NCBI GenBank assembly: GCA_949282745.1
Contig: CASDQM010000026.1
Span: 20,641-84,640, forward strand
Origin: an uncultured Sutterella sp.
GTDB lineage: Bacteria; Pseudomonadota; Gammaproteobacteria; Burkholderiales; Burkholderiaceae_F
Direction of reading: 5' to 3'
DNA length: 64,000 nucleotides
Below, in pieces: positions 17,639 through 31,852 of this stretch. Position numbers and translations under genes: made by a program. The notes beneath the pieces were generated by a model that saw only the letters and a program-made list of their open reading frames with translations, was not told where the DNA came from and did not search any database. Numbering within the stretch: the first letter of the stretch is position 1; each line of letters opens with the position of its first letter.

Positions 17639-17669
17639 AAAAACCCCGGCCGAATCGCTTCGGTCGGGG
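17639..17669 (-). terminator. Intrinsic terminator after ftsB
   Basis: On the minus strand CCCCGACCGAA pairs with TTCGGCCGGGG, followed by five T. It is 13 bases beyond the ftsB stop and closes the eno-ftsB end of the operon. Confidence 0.85.
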
Positions 17670-17681
17670 CTTGGGATCGCA

Positions 17682-18110
17682 TCAGTCGCGGCGGTTTCTC
17701 GCCTTGGGAGCGCGCAGTCGCTCGGGAACCCGGTAGAGGTCCGAGCGCTTGGGCTCGAACGTGGGCTTGGCGCCGCTCTCGAGTTTGGGCGACGGATAGA
17801 GGTCCACGATCGAGAGATCGCCCTTTGCGTTGGGTCCCCCTTCGTAGCGAAAGAGGACCTCGTTGGGGCGGATCATGTAGAGGTGGCGCCTTGCCTGCTC
17901 CTCGATCGCCTCCTCGCGGTTTTCGAGCGAAAACACTTCGGCGGCGAGCTCTTCGTTGCGAAGACGAAGGGACTCGTTCACCCGGTTTTGCTCGGCGAGC
18001 GCCGTCTCGAGCATCGCAAGCCGCGCGTGGCTGCCCTCCTCACCGAAGAGCTGCCAGGTGACGATCGCGAGGCCCGAGGCGAAAAACGCGAGAAAGAACC
18101 AGGAGCGCAT
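17682..18110 (-). CDS. ftsB: Cell division protein FtsB
   Basis: A 142-residue bitopic membrane protein, somewhat longer than the roughly 100-residue E. coli form. A short cytoplasmic start (MRS) is followed by one transmembrane helix (about 4-21) and a periplasmic coiled coil (about 28-75, LAMLETALAEQNRVNESL and onward). The segment EEQARRHLYMIRPNEVLFRY is typical of the FtsB/DivIC family. A charged C-terminal tail of about 45 residues is extra. FtsB joins FtsL and FtsQ in the divisome. It starts six bases after eno, the standard eno-ftsB pairing of beta- and gammaproteobacteria. Confidence 0.9.
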   Translation of the reverse strand: MRSWFFLAFFASGLAIVTWQLFGEEGSHARLAMLETALAEQNRVNESLRLRNEELAAEVFSLENREEAIEEQARRHLYMIRPNEVLFRYEGGPNAKGDLSIVDLYPSPKLESGAKPTFEPKRSDLYRVPERLRAPKARNRRD

Positions 18111-18116
18111 GCGCTA

Positions 18117-19439
<1,323 letters not shown>

Positions 19440-19450
19440 CTAGCCGCGCT

Positions 19451-20317
19451 TTAGCGCGCGGCGTCGCAAATGGTGTTTTCAAGGAAGGGACGGGCCTTGA
19501 CGACGCGGTCGATTTCAACGAGCGTCGAAAGGAGCGCCTTCATTTCGGAGAGCGGCACGAGGTTCGGGCCGTCCGACTTCGCGGTCGAAGGCGTCGGATG
19601 CGTTTCCATGAAGAAGCCCGCCACGCCCACGGCCGCCGCCGCACGGGCGAGGACCGGAACGAACTGGCGCTGACCGCCCGACGAGACGCCGTTGCCGCCG
19701 GGGAGCTGCACGGCGTGGGTCGCGTCCATCACGACGGGGACGTTCGCCTCGCGCATGATGGCGAGGCTTCGCATGTCGGCGACGAGATTGCCGTAGCCGA
19801 AGCTCGCGCCGCGTTCGCAGGCCATGAAGCGGTCTTCCGAGAGACCGGCTTCGCGCGCGGCGGCGCGGGCCTTTTCGATGACGTTCTTCATGTCGCCCGG
19901 GGCGAGGAACTGTCCCTTCTTGATGTTGACGGGACGGCCCGAGACGGCGCAGGCGCGGATGAAGTCCGTCTGACGGCAGAGGAAGGCGGGCGTCTGCAGG
20001 ACGTCGACCGATCTTGCGACGACGGGGACTTCTTCGGCCGTGTGCACGTCCGTGAGGACGGGCACGCCGATCTTTTCACGGACGCTTTCGAGGATGCGCA
20101 GGCCCTCGTCCATGCCGGGGCCGCGGAAGGACGCGCCCGACGTGCGGTTGGCCTTGTCGTAGCTTGCCTTGAAGATGTAGGGAATGCCGAGTTCGTCGGT
20201 CACTTCCTTGAGGGTGCCCGCGATGTCGAGGGCCATCTGCTCGCCTTCGAGCACGCAGGGACCGGCGATCAAAAAGAAGGGGCGGTCGAGACCGACTTCA
20301 AATCCGCAGAGTTGCAC
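19451..20317 (-). CDS. kdsA: 3-deoxy-D-manno-octulosonate 8-phosphate synthase
   Basis: A 288-residue enzyme condensing phosphoenolpyruvate and arabinose 5-phosphate to make KDO-8-P for lipid A inner core, so the cell is Gram-negative. [15 protein letters not shown] (about 15-29), [15 protein letters not shown] (about 109-123) and [19 protein letters not shown] (about 184-202) are the family landmarks. The Cys in GPCV, together with the His and Glu residues seen, resembles both metal-dependent and metal-independent KdsA, and I cannot separate them by eye. It lies between pyrG and eno and is separated from pyrG by a terminator-like hairpin. Confidence 0.97.
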   Translation of the reverse strand: MQLCGFEVGLDRPFFLIAGPCVLEGEQMALDIAGTLKEVTDELGIPYIFKASYDKANRTSGASFRGPGMDEGLRILESVREKIGVPVLTDVHTAEEVPVVARSVDVLQTPAFLCRQTDFIRACAVSGRPVNIKKGQFLAPGDMKNVIEKARAAAREAGLSEDRFMACERGASFGYGNLVADMRSLAIMREANVPVVMDATHAVQLPGGNGVSSGGQRQFVPVLARAAAAVGVAGFFMETHPTPSTAKSDGPNLVPLSEMKALLSTLVEIDRVVKARPFLENTICDAAR

Positions 20318-20361
20318 GATGGGTCATCCTTCCAAAAAAAAATTCGATACCGAATTGTAGG

Positions 20362-20393
20362 AAAACCGCCCGCAGAAAGCTTCTGCAGGCGGC
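20362..20393 (-). terminator. Terminator between pyrG and kdsA
   Basis: On the minus strand GCCGCCTGCAGAA pairs with TTCTGCGGGCGG and is followed by TTTT. It lies 21 bases past the pyrG stop and probably ends or attenuates the pyrG transcript before kdsA. Confidence 0.75.
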
Positions 20394-20413
20394 TTTGGGT
20401 TCGCAACGAAAAA

Positions 20414-23334
<2,921 letters not shown>

Positions 23335-23400
23335 GACGGTCTCGAAGAAAAGAAAATTTCGAACCCTACATTCTACGGATCCGGACGCGAAAAAACAAAG

Positions 23401-23434
23401 AAAAAGAGGGACCGCAACACTTGCGAATCCCTCT
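23401..23434 (-). terminator. Intrinsic terminator after argG
   Basis: On the minus strand AGAGGGA plus CGCAA pairs with TTGCG plus TCCCTCT and is followed by TTTTT. It is located 29 bases after the argG stop. Confidence 0.88.
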
Positions 23435-23462
23435 CATTTCTAAGCGTGAAAAAGAACGCTTC

Positions 23463-24932
<1,470 letters not shown>

Positions 24933-24969
24933 CTAGAGAGCTTCCCGCACTTGCCAACCAATCCCCGCA

Positions 24970-24981
24970 ATTGTCGACATT
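24970..24981. promoter_or_regulatory. Operator-like palindrome in the argG-ansB region
   Basis: ATTGTCGACATT differs by one base from the perfect palindrome ATTGTCGACAAT found at 44858-44869 before an amino acid ABC transporter. Palindromes of this shape are typical GntR-family operators. The functional call is inference. Confidence 0.35.
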
Positions 24982-25146
24982 TGGGCCGTTCCTCGGCGCC
25001 CATTCCGAGGCTTGTCTTCCTACTCTCTGCGGCGCTCGAGCAAAAATCGCCTTGACCTCCCGTAAAAATCCCTAGAGAAATTGCTTAGTGCCCCCGCTAT
25101 AGTGTTCCTGCTCGCGGACGCAACCTCCGCGATCCTGTCACATTTC

Positions 25147-25165
25147 GGGCCTTCGGGCCCTTTTT
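25147..25165 (+). promoter_or_regulatory. Terminator-like UUCG hairpin in the ansB leader
   Basis: GGGCC (25147-25151), loop TTCG and GGCCC (25156-25160) are followed by five T, ending immediately before the GAGGAG ribosome site of ansB. It could attenuate transcription or protect the mRNA 5' end. Confidence 0.55.
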
Positions 25166-25179
25166 GAGGAGAAATGACC

Positions 25180-26226
25180 ATGAAGATTTCCAAGACGCTC
25201 GTCGCCGCCGCCGTCACCGCCATCTCGGGCGTGGCCTGCGCCGCTTCGCTTCCGAACGTCGCCGTGCTCGCCACGGGCGGTACGATCGCCGGCGCCGGCA
25301 CGTCCGCCACGGGTTCGGCCTACACGGCCGGCAAGGTCTCGGTGAATCACCTCGTCGCCGCCGTGCCGCAGCTCGCCGACATCGCGAACGTCACCCCGGT
25401 TCAGGTCGCCCAGATCGGCTCGCAGGACATGTCCGACGAAGTCTGGCTCACGCTCGCCAAGACGATCAATCAGGACTGCGGCAAGTATGACGGCTTCGTC
25501 ATCACGCACGGCACCGACACGATGGAAGAAACGGCCTACTTCCTGCAGCTCACGAAGAAGTGCTCGAAGCCGGTCGTCATGGTTGGCGCCATGCTTCCCT
25601 CGACGGGTCTCTCCGCCGACGGTCCGCGCAACCTCTACAACGCCGTTCTGACGGCCGCCACGAAGGAATCTGCTGAATACGGCGTCGTCGTCGCGATGAA
25701 CAACACCATCGTCGGCGCGCGCGACGTCATCAAGACCAACACCGTCCAGCCCGAAACCTTCCAGGGCGGCAACTACGGCCGTCTCGGCACGATCTTCAAC
25801 GGCAAGGTCCGCTATGAAGTGAAGCCCCTGCGCGTCGACCACAAGACGCCGTTTGACGTGACGAACCTGAAGTCCCTGCCGAAGGTCGGCATCGTCTACA
25901 ACCACGCGGGCGTTGAAGGCGTTCAGGCCGAAGCGCTCGTCAAGGCCGGCTACAAGGGCATCGTGAGCGCCGGCGTCGGCAACGGCAACATCCACAAGTC
26001 GATCTTCCCGGTCCTTGAAAAGGCCGCGAAGGACGGCATCGCCGTGGTTCGTTCGAGCCGCGTCCCGACGGGCGCCACGACGAAGGACGCCGAAATCGAC
26101 GACAAGAAGTACGGCTGGGTGTCGTCGGGCGACCTCAACCCGCAGAAGGCCCGCGTCCTCCTGCAGCTTGCCCTCACGAAGACGACCGACTGGAAGGAAA
26201 TCCAGAAGTACTTCGACCAGTTCTAA
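25180..26226 (+). CDS. ansB: Periplasmic L-asparaginase, type II
   Basis: About 348 residues. It has an N-terminal Sec signal peptide (MKISKTLVAAAVTAISGVACA, cleavage about residue 21). The mature enzyme hydrolyses asparagine to aspartate and ammonia in the periplasm. The first active-site Thr is in VLATGGTIAGAG, and the second site is THGTDTMEETAY (Thr and Asp near 110). MVGAMLPSTGLSADGPRNLY and the C-terminal end KYFDQF are typical of AnsB. Two in-frame ATGs lie six bases apart; the second (25180) is better spaced from AGGAG. Located divergently from argG. The aspartate produced could feed argG and fumarate respiration. A leader hairpin precedes it and two hairpins follow. Confidence 0.95.
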   Translation: MKISKTLVAAAVTAISGVACAASLPNVAVLATGGTIAGAGTSATGSAYTAGKVSVNHLVAAVPQLADIANVTPVQVAQIGSQDMSDEVWLTLAKTINQDCGKYDGFVITHGTDTMEETAYFLQLTKKCSKPVVMVGAMLPSTGLSADGPRNLYNAVLTAATKESAEYGVVVAMNNTIVGARDVIKTNTVQPETFQGGNYGRLGTIFNGKVRYEVKPLRVDHKTPFDVTNLKSLPKVGIVYNHAGVEGVQAEALVKAGYKGIVSAGVGNGNIHKSIFPVLEKAAKDGIAVVRSSRVPTGATTKDAEIDDKKYGWVSSGDLNPQKARVLLQLALTKTTDWKEIQKYFDQF

Positions 26227-26240
26227 TGGTCTGAAGGCAT

Positions 26241-26260
26241 CGGGGAGCCTAGGCTCCCCG
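26241..26260 (+). terminator. Perfect palindrome after ansB
   Basis: CGGGGAGCC-TA-GGCTCCCCG lies 14 bases after the ansB stop with no T run. It is probably a 3' stability hairpin, backed up by the terminator at 26289. Confidence 0.5.
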
Positions 26261-26288
26261 ACGCAAGGTTTCCTCCTTGATTTTGAAT

Positions 26289-26324
26289 GCCCCAAAAGCC
26301 CTTGGCCTTTGGGGCCTTCTTTTT
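26289..26324 (+). terminator. Intrinsic terminator of ansB
   Basis: GCCCCAAA (26289-26296) pairs with TTTGGGGC (26308-26315), followed by CTTCTTTTT. It lies between ansB and the convergent kdpD. Confidence 0.8.
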
Positions 26325-26378
26325 GCCCGCCTTCGGGGGCCGCGCGGCCCCTTTCCCTCGAACCGAAGGGAAGGTCCG

Positions 26379-29135
26379 TCAGACGGTCTTGCCCGAGGAC
26401 GACTTCGCGTCGGCGTCTTCCGCAGGCGCCTCGACGCGCTTATCCGTCTTTCCGGTCTTTTCGGCCTTATCCGACGAAGTCTTCTCTTCGCCCTTCTCTT
26501 CTTCGGGCTCCTCCCAGTAGGGGAGCGTGAGCGTAAAGGCGGCGCCGCCGAAGCGCGAGGGCATCGCAAAGATTTCCGCGTCGTGCGCACGGGCGATCGT
26601 GCGGCAGACCGAGAGTCCGAGGCCGATCCCCGCGCCCGAGGCGGCCTGGCCGCGCCGGAAGGGGTCGAAGAGGCGCTGGGGATTTCCTTCGGGAAGGCCC
26701 GGCCCGTTGTCCGACACCGTCACGGCCACGCGGTCGCCGCGAAGCTTCGCGCCCAGAATGATGCGCGAGCCCTCGGGACAGTACTTCACGGCGTTGTCGA
26801 GCAGATTCACGATCACGCGCTTCAGAAGCTCTTCGTCGCCGTCGAGCGGCGGGAGATTTTCTTCGAGGTTCCACTCGATCTTGTAGCCTTCGAGTTCGGC
26901 TCCCAATTCCGCGATCGCCGACTCAAAGAGCGCGCGGACGCCCACGGGCGCGCGGTGAAGCTCGAAGTCGGAGGACTGAAGTTTCGCCATGTCCTGCAGA
27001 TTGATCGCGAGGTGCTCCATGCGGCTGGCGCCGTCAAAGAGCTTTTCGGCGTCGGCGACCAGGTCCGCGGGCGCGCCCGAACGTTCGACCTTTTCCAAAA
27101 AGCCTTCGCTCGCCTTCTTGAGGAGCGTGATCGGCGTGCGAAGGTCGTTCGAGAGCGACTGAATGAGGCCGTGGCGCAGACGCTCGGATTCCATCGAGAC
27201 GAGCGTCTGACGGGCTTCGGACGCAAAGCCGATGCGAAGGAGCGCCTGGGCACCCAGACCCGCGAGCGTTCCCACGAGGCGGCGCTGCGTGAGGTCGAGC
27301 GACTCCCCTTCGCGGGGCGCCAAGACGAGGACCGCGAGGACCTTGCCGCCCGCCATCATCGGGAGGTACCAGTAGGGCGAGGACGCAAGCGTATGCGTGC
27401 CGGAACCCGCGGGCTGACGATGATCGAAGCACCAGCGCACGATCCCGGGGTCGACGTTTTTGAGGACCATCTCGAGGCGCTCGAGCCGCAGGGTTTCGTC
27501 GTCGTCCGCGGTTTCGGGGACCCAGAATTCGGCTTCGACTTCGAGGTGATGACGAAGCGTGCCGGACACCACCTTGTAGGCGTCCTCTTCGACCAGGACC
27601 TGCGAGAGTTCGCGCGAAGCGTCAAAGAGCATGCGCGTCTGATGTTCGCGCTCGTTGGCGGCCTTGGCCATGTCTTCGCGGTGGGCGACCAACTGCCCGG
27701 CGACGAGCCCCACGACGAGCATCACGGCAAAGGTCACGACGTACTGCGCGTCGGTGACGGCAAAGGACCAGCGCGGTTCGATCGCCGTCAGGTTGAAGAT
27801 CAGAACCGAGAAGACCGCGGCGAGGGCCGCGGAGACGCTCCCGAAGCGCACCCCGCAGAAGAGGACGCAGAGGAGATAGACCATCGCCTGGTTCGTGGGC
27901 TCCATCACGTCCCAGAAGGGCGTGAGAACGAGCGCGCCCGCCAGAACCGTGAGCATCGCCTGCCAGACGCCGGGGCGTCCGAAGTCGAATTCGGCGAACC
28001 AGCGCTTCCACCCCGAGCGGGACTTCTTCACTTCCTCCGTGTCGGCGAGAACGAGCACGTTGAGTTCGGGGGCCGCACGATGCAGATCCCGGCGGCGGTG
28101 ACTCACCGAACGTTCGCTTGTTCCCACGATCGCGACGAGCGAAAGATTGTGTTCGCGCGCATAACGCGCGACCGTCTCGCCGTAGCGCCCCGCGAGGACG
28201 TCGCTTCGTCCGCCGAGTTCCTCGACGTAGTCGAAGAACTTCGTCACCGCCTCGCTGTCGGAGCGCTCGTTTCCCATCCCGTCCATCCAGACGACGTGCC
28301 AGGGTGATGAAAGGGCGCGCGCCATGCGGGCGACCTCGCGAACCGACTCTTCCGAGACGGATTCGAGAACGAGCAAAAGGCCGTAGTGGGTGTCTTCGAC
28401 GCTGCTTCGCGTGGAGCGCAGGCGCTCGGAGCGGATCTGCGTCTCCATGCGGCTTGCCATGGCGCGAAGCGCGAGTTCGCGAAGCGCAATGAGGTTGCTC
28501 TTTTTGAAGTAGGCGTCCTTGGCGCGCTCGACCACCTTCGGGAGATAAATCTTCCCCGCCGCGAGGCGCGCGAGGAGGTCGTCCGGAGGCAAGTCGATCA
28601 ACCGCACTTCGGAGGCGCGGTCGAACATGCGGTCGGGGACCGTTTCCGTGACGCTCACGCCCGTGACGCGCGCGACGACGCCGTTCAAGCTCTCGAGGTG
28701 CTGAATGTTGAGGGCCGTCCAGACGTCGATCCCCATGTCGAGGATCTCCTCGATGTCCTGCCAGCGCTTCGCGTGGCGCGACCCCGGCGGATTGCTGTGG
28801 GGCATTTCGTCGATCACGACGACCGACGGGCGGCGGCGCAGAATTTCGTCGATGTCGAGCGTGTCGACGGAAATCCCGTTGTACTCGATGCGCTTTCTCG
28901 GGAGGATTTCAAGCCCCCGCGTGAGCGCCTCGGTGTCCTTTCGCTTGTGCGTGTCGACCCAGCCGATGAGAACGTCGAGCCCGGCGTTCTTTCGCTGATG
29001 GGCTTCGGCGAGCATCGCGTAGGTCTTCCCCACCCCCGGCGCCATGCCGAGAAAGATGCGCAGTTTGCCGAGCGTCTTTTCCCGCGTTTCGGCGAGCATC
29101 GCCTCCGGATCGGGGCGCAGGTCTTCCTGGGTCAT
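26379..29135 (-). CDS. kdpD: KdpD-type sensor protein with the phospho-acceptor histidine replaced by asparagine
   Basis: A 918-residue protein with the full KdpD domain order: N-terminal KdpD domain with Walker A GMAPGVGKT (30-38) and DEMPHSNPPGSRHAKRWQD; a universal-stress-like segment; four transmembrane helices (about 395-500); GAF-like region; then a kinase core. The ATP-binding boxes look intact (NLLDNAVKY, DNGPGLP, GIGLGLSVCR). In the H box, SLSNDLRTPITLL replaces the usual S.SHDLRTPL: residue 663, codon AAC at 27149-27147, is Asn, not His. KdpD normally phosphorylates KdpE, but no kdpE follows; ansB is next and convergent. It overlaps kdpC by four bases (ATGA). Either a pseudokinase or a non-phosphorylating regulator. 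Confidence 0.93.
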   Translation of the reverse strand: MTQEDLRPDPEAMLAETREKTLGKLRIFLGMAPGVGKTYAMLAEAHQRKNAGLDVLIGWVDTHKRKDTEALTRGLEILPRKRIEYNGISVDTLDIDEILRRRPSVVVIDEMPHSNPPGSRHAKRWQDIEEILDMGIDVWTALNIQHLESLNGVVARVTGVSVTETVPDRMFDRASEVRLIDLPPDDLLARLAAGKIYLPKVVERAKDAYFKKSNLIALRELALRAMASRMETQIRSERLRSTRSSVEDTHYGLLLVLESVSEESVREVARMARALSSPWHVVWMDGMGNERSDSEAVTKFFDYVEELGGRSDVLAGRYGETVARYAREHNLSLVAIVGTSERSVSHRRRDLHRAAPELNVLVLADTEEVKKSRSGWKRWFAEFDFGRPGVWQAMLTVLAGALVLTPFWDVMEPTNQAMVYLLCVLFCGVRFGSVSAALAAVFSVLIFNLTAIEPRWSFAVTDAQYVVTFAVMLVVGLVAGQLVAHREDMAKAANEREHQTRMLFDASRELSQVLVEEDAYKVVSGTLRHHLEVEAEFWVPETADDDETLRLERLEMVLKNVDPGIVRWCFDHRQPAGSGTHTLASSPYWYLPMMAGGKVLAVLVLAPREGESLDLTQRRLVGTLAGLGAQALLRIGFASEARQTLVSMESERLRHGLIQSLSNDLRTPITLLKKASEGFLEKVERSGAPADLVADAEKLFDGASRMEHLAINLQDMAKLQSSDFELHRAPVGVRALFESAIAELGAELEGYKIEWNLEENLPPLDGDEELLKRVIVNLLDNAVKYCPEGSRIILGAKLRGDRVAVTVSDNGPGLPEGNPQRLFDPFRRGQAASGAGIGLGLSVCRTIARAHDAEIFAMPSRFGGAAFTLTLPYWEEPEEEKGEEKTSSDKAEKTGKTDKRVEAPAEDADAKSSSGKTV

Positions 29136-29746
29136 GACGGCGTCTCCTCAGTGGATTCGGGTTTCTTGAGCGTCTTCCCCTCCTTCTTCATTTCGGCGAG
29201 CACGAGCGCATTCAAGTCCGAAACGTTCACGAGGCGCTCAAAGCCGAAGCGGATCATCTCGCGGCGCATCACGCCGTGGACGAGTTCGTCGAGCCGTTGG
29301 GGGGAGAGCCCCGTTTGGCGGGCGACGTAGGGAATCTGATAAATCGCGGCGCGCATCGGAAGGTCCGGGTCGACGCCCGAAGCGGACGCCGTCACGAGCG
29401 CGACCGGAACGGGATCGCTGCCGCCCACGCGGGCGCGCCAGAGGGCGGCGCGCTTTTGCACGTCCTCGGCAAAGGCGGGGTTCGTGAGCGCGAGGTTCGA
29501 CCCCGTCGACGCGCCCTTTCGGGCTTCCGGCAAGGGGCGCCCTTCAAAGAGCCCCGTGTCGCGCCAGTCGACGCCGATCCGCACGTTTTGCGACGCGAGC
29601 TCCGGCGTCGCGAAGGCTTCGGCGTTCTTTGCGCCCGGCAAAATGTCGGCCGCGCCCGTCACGAGAGCCGGATAGACGACCCCGAGAAGAAGCACGGCAA
29701 AAACGAGAACGCCCAGGGCCCGGAGCAATCGAACGAGAAAATCCAC
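29132..29746 (-). CDS. kdpC: Potassium-transporting ATPase subunit KdpC
   Basis: A 204-residue subunit with one N-terminal transmembrane helix (about 5-27) and a periplasmic domain. It holds the KdpFABC complex together and raises affinity for K+. Visible landmarks are LFEGRPLPEARKGASTGSNLALTNPA (quoted by its ends LFEGRP and GSNLALTNP, about 65-90), VTASASGVDPDLPMRAA (about 118-134) and the YVARQTG segment. It lies ten bases after kdpB and overlaps kdpD by four bases. A Lys/Glu-rich C-terminal tail is slightly longer than usual. Confidence 0.95.
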   Translation of the reverse strand: MDFLVRLLRALGVLVFAVLLLGVVYPALVTGAADILPGAKNAEAFATPELASQNVRIGVDWRDTGLFEGRPLPEARKGASTGSNLALTNPAFAEDVQKRAALWRARVGGSDPVPVALVTASASGVDPDLPMRAAIYQIPYVARQTGLSPQRLDELVHGVMRREMIRFGFERLVNVSDLNALVLAEMKKEGKTLKKPESTEETPS

Positions 29747-29756
29747 GGCGCCTCCT

Positions 29757-31841
29757 TTAGAACCAGCCCGTCAGGCGGAGAAGTTGATCGATGAGCGCGA
29801 TCCCGACGAAGGGCGCGGCGATGCCGCTCACGCCCCAGACAAGGAGGTTTCGCGTCAGGAGTTCCGACGCGCCCACGGCGCGCGGCTCCACGCCCTTCAA
29901 GGCGAACGGCATGAGAAGCGGAATCACGAGGGCGTTGAAGATGACGGTCGAAAGAAGCGCCGACTCGGGCGAAGCGAGGCCGAGGACGTTCCAGCTCGCA
30001 AGGACCGGGTCGGTGGTGCTCAGCACCGCCGGAACCACCACGACGTACTTCGCGAGGTCGTTCATGAGCGAGAAGGTCGTAAGCGCCCCGCGGGTGATCA
30101 TCATTTCCTTCCCCGTTCGGATCACTTCCATGAGCTTCGTCGGGTTCGAGTCGAGATCGACCATGTTGGCGGCCTCTTTGGCCGCCTGCGTGCCGCCGTG
30201 CATGGCGAGCGCCACGTCGGCCTGCGCAAGCGCGGGCGCGTCGTTCGCGCCGTCCCCGGTCATGGCGACCAAGTGCCCCGCCTTCTGGAAGGCGCGGATG
30301 GCGGCGAGCTTCGACTCGGGCGTCGATTCGGCGATGAAGTCGTCCACCCCGGCTTCCGAGGCGATCGCGGCGGCCGTGAGGCGGTTGTCCCCCGTGATCA
30401 TCACGGTCTGCACGCCCATGCGTCGCAGTTTCGCGAATCGCGCGGCGATGTCGGGCTTCACCACGTCCTTCAATTCGATGAGGCCCAGAACCTTTTCGTC
30501 GACCGCGATGACGAGCGGCGTCGATCCGCGCGAGGCGATGGCGTCGACCTGCCCCTGAAGCGAATACGGGAAATAGCCCGAAAGCCGCGCGACGCGCGCC
30601 TTGATCGCTTCGGGAGAGCCCTTTCTCAGCTGCCGGCCGTCCTCGAGATTGATCCCCGACATGCGGGTCTGCGCGCTGAAGGGCACGAAGACGCCCTCTT
30701 CCGGGGGTTCCAAAGCGTCGGGATCGAGTCCGAGTTCGCGGGCGGCAAGTTCCATCACCGAGCGCCCTTCGGGCGTGTCGTCCGCGTAGGACGTGAGAAG
30801 ACAGGCTTCGAGAAGCGTTCGGCGGCTCACGCCCGAGACGGTGTAAAGACGCGTCGCGCGGCGGTTCCCGAAGGTGATCGTCCCCGTCTTGTCGAGAAGC
30901 AGAATGTCGACGTCGCCCGCCGCTTCGACGGCGCGCCCCGAGCGCGCGAGCACGTTCGCGGCGAGAAGACGCGTCATCCCGGCGATTCCGATCGGGCTCA
31001 GAAGGCCGCCGATCGTCGAGGGAATGAAGCTGATGAAAAGGCCCGTCAAGAAGGTGAAGCTCAGGGGCGAACCCACGCCCGAGCGCGAGACCGTAAAGAG
31101 CGACACCGGCAGAAGCGAGGCCGTGAGAAGGAGATAGACGATGGTGAGCGCGATGAGAAGGACGGAGAGCGACGTTTCGTTGGGCGTCGGCTTGCGCTCG
31201 GCCCCTTCGACCATGCGGATCATGCGCTCGACGAAGCCTCCGCCGCTTGCGATGCTCGGGCGCACGACGAGCCAGTCGGAGAGAACCGTCGTGCCGCTCG
31301 TGACGTTCGCGAAGTCCCCGCCCGCCTCGCGGATCACGGGGGCGGATTCGCCCGTCACGGCCGATTCGTCCACCGAGGCGACCCCGGCCACGACTTCGCC
31401 GTCGCAGGGAATGACGTCGCCCGGAAGGACGAGCACGAGGTCGTTGCCGAGAAGCGTCATCGAGTCGACCACCTGATGCGGCATGTCGGGCCCGAATTTG
31501 TCGGACGCGTTCACGATGCGCGCGGGCGTGCTCTGACGAAGGTTTTTGAGGGACGCCGCCTGCGCGTGCGCCCGCCCTTCGGCGAGGGCCTCGGCGAAGT
31601 TCGCAAAGAGGACCGTGAACCAGAGCCAGCCCGAAACGGCGAAGGCGAGTCCCGCGGGCTCTTCGGAGAGTCCGAGAAGGCTTGCGACGCCGACGGCGAA
31701 GGTGAAGAGGGCGCCCAGCCACACGAGGAACATCACGGGGTTCGCCCACTGCACTCTCGGGTGGAGCTTCACGAAACTCTGCTTGAGCGCGTCTTTGAGG
31801 AGCTCTTCGTAGAGCCGGGCGGTGAAACGGGGAAACTTCAT
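29757..31841 (-). CDS. kdpB: Potassium-transporting P-type ATPase subunit KdpB
   Basis: A 694-residue catalytic subunit that hydrolyses ATP to drive K+ uptake. The phosphorylated Asp317 is in LLLDKTGTITFGNR. The actuator loop TGES (163-166) includes Ser166, the equivalent of the inhibitory-phosphorylation serine of E. coli KdpB. MTGDGANDAPALAQADV is the hinge motif. In the membrane part LTTFSLMNDLAKY keeps the Asp and Lys that couple to KdpA. The length and order of domains are normal. It lies 11 bases after kdpA and ten before kdpC in a kdpFABCD operon. Confidence 0.97.
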   Translation of the reverse strand: MKFPRFTARLYEELLKDALKQSFVKLHPRVQWANPVMFLVWLGALFTFAVGVASLLGLSEEPAGLAFAVSGWLWFTVLFANFAEALAEGRAHAQAASLKNLRQSTPARIVNASDKFGPDMPHQVVDSMTLLGNDLVLVLPGDVIPCDGEVVAGVASVDESAVTGESAPVIREAGGDFANVTSGTTVLSDWLVVRPSIASGGGFVERMIRMVEGAERKPTPNETSLSVLLIALTIVYLLLTASLLPVSLFTVSRSGVGSPLSFTFLTGLFISFIPSTIGGLLSPIGIAGMTRLLAANVLARSGRAVEAAGDVDILLLDKTGTITFGNRRATRLYTVSGVSRRTLLEACLLTSYADDTPEGRSVMELAARELGLDPDALEPPEEGVFVPFSAQTRMSGINLEDGRQLRKGSPEAIKARVARLSGYFPYSLQGQVDAIASRGSTPLVIAVDEKVLGLIELKDVVKPDIAARFAKLRRMGVQTVMITGDNRLTAAAIASEAGVDDFIAESTPESKLAAIRAFQKAGHLVAMTGDGANDAPALAQADVALAMHGGTQAAKEAANMVDLDSNPTKLMEVIRTGKEMMITRGALTTFSLMNDLAKYVVVVPAVLSTTDPVLASWNVLGLASPESALLSTVIFNALVIPLLMPFALKGVEPRAVGASELLTRNLLVWGVSGIAAPFVGIALIDQLLRLTGWF

Positions 31842-31852
31842 CGCGGACTCCC

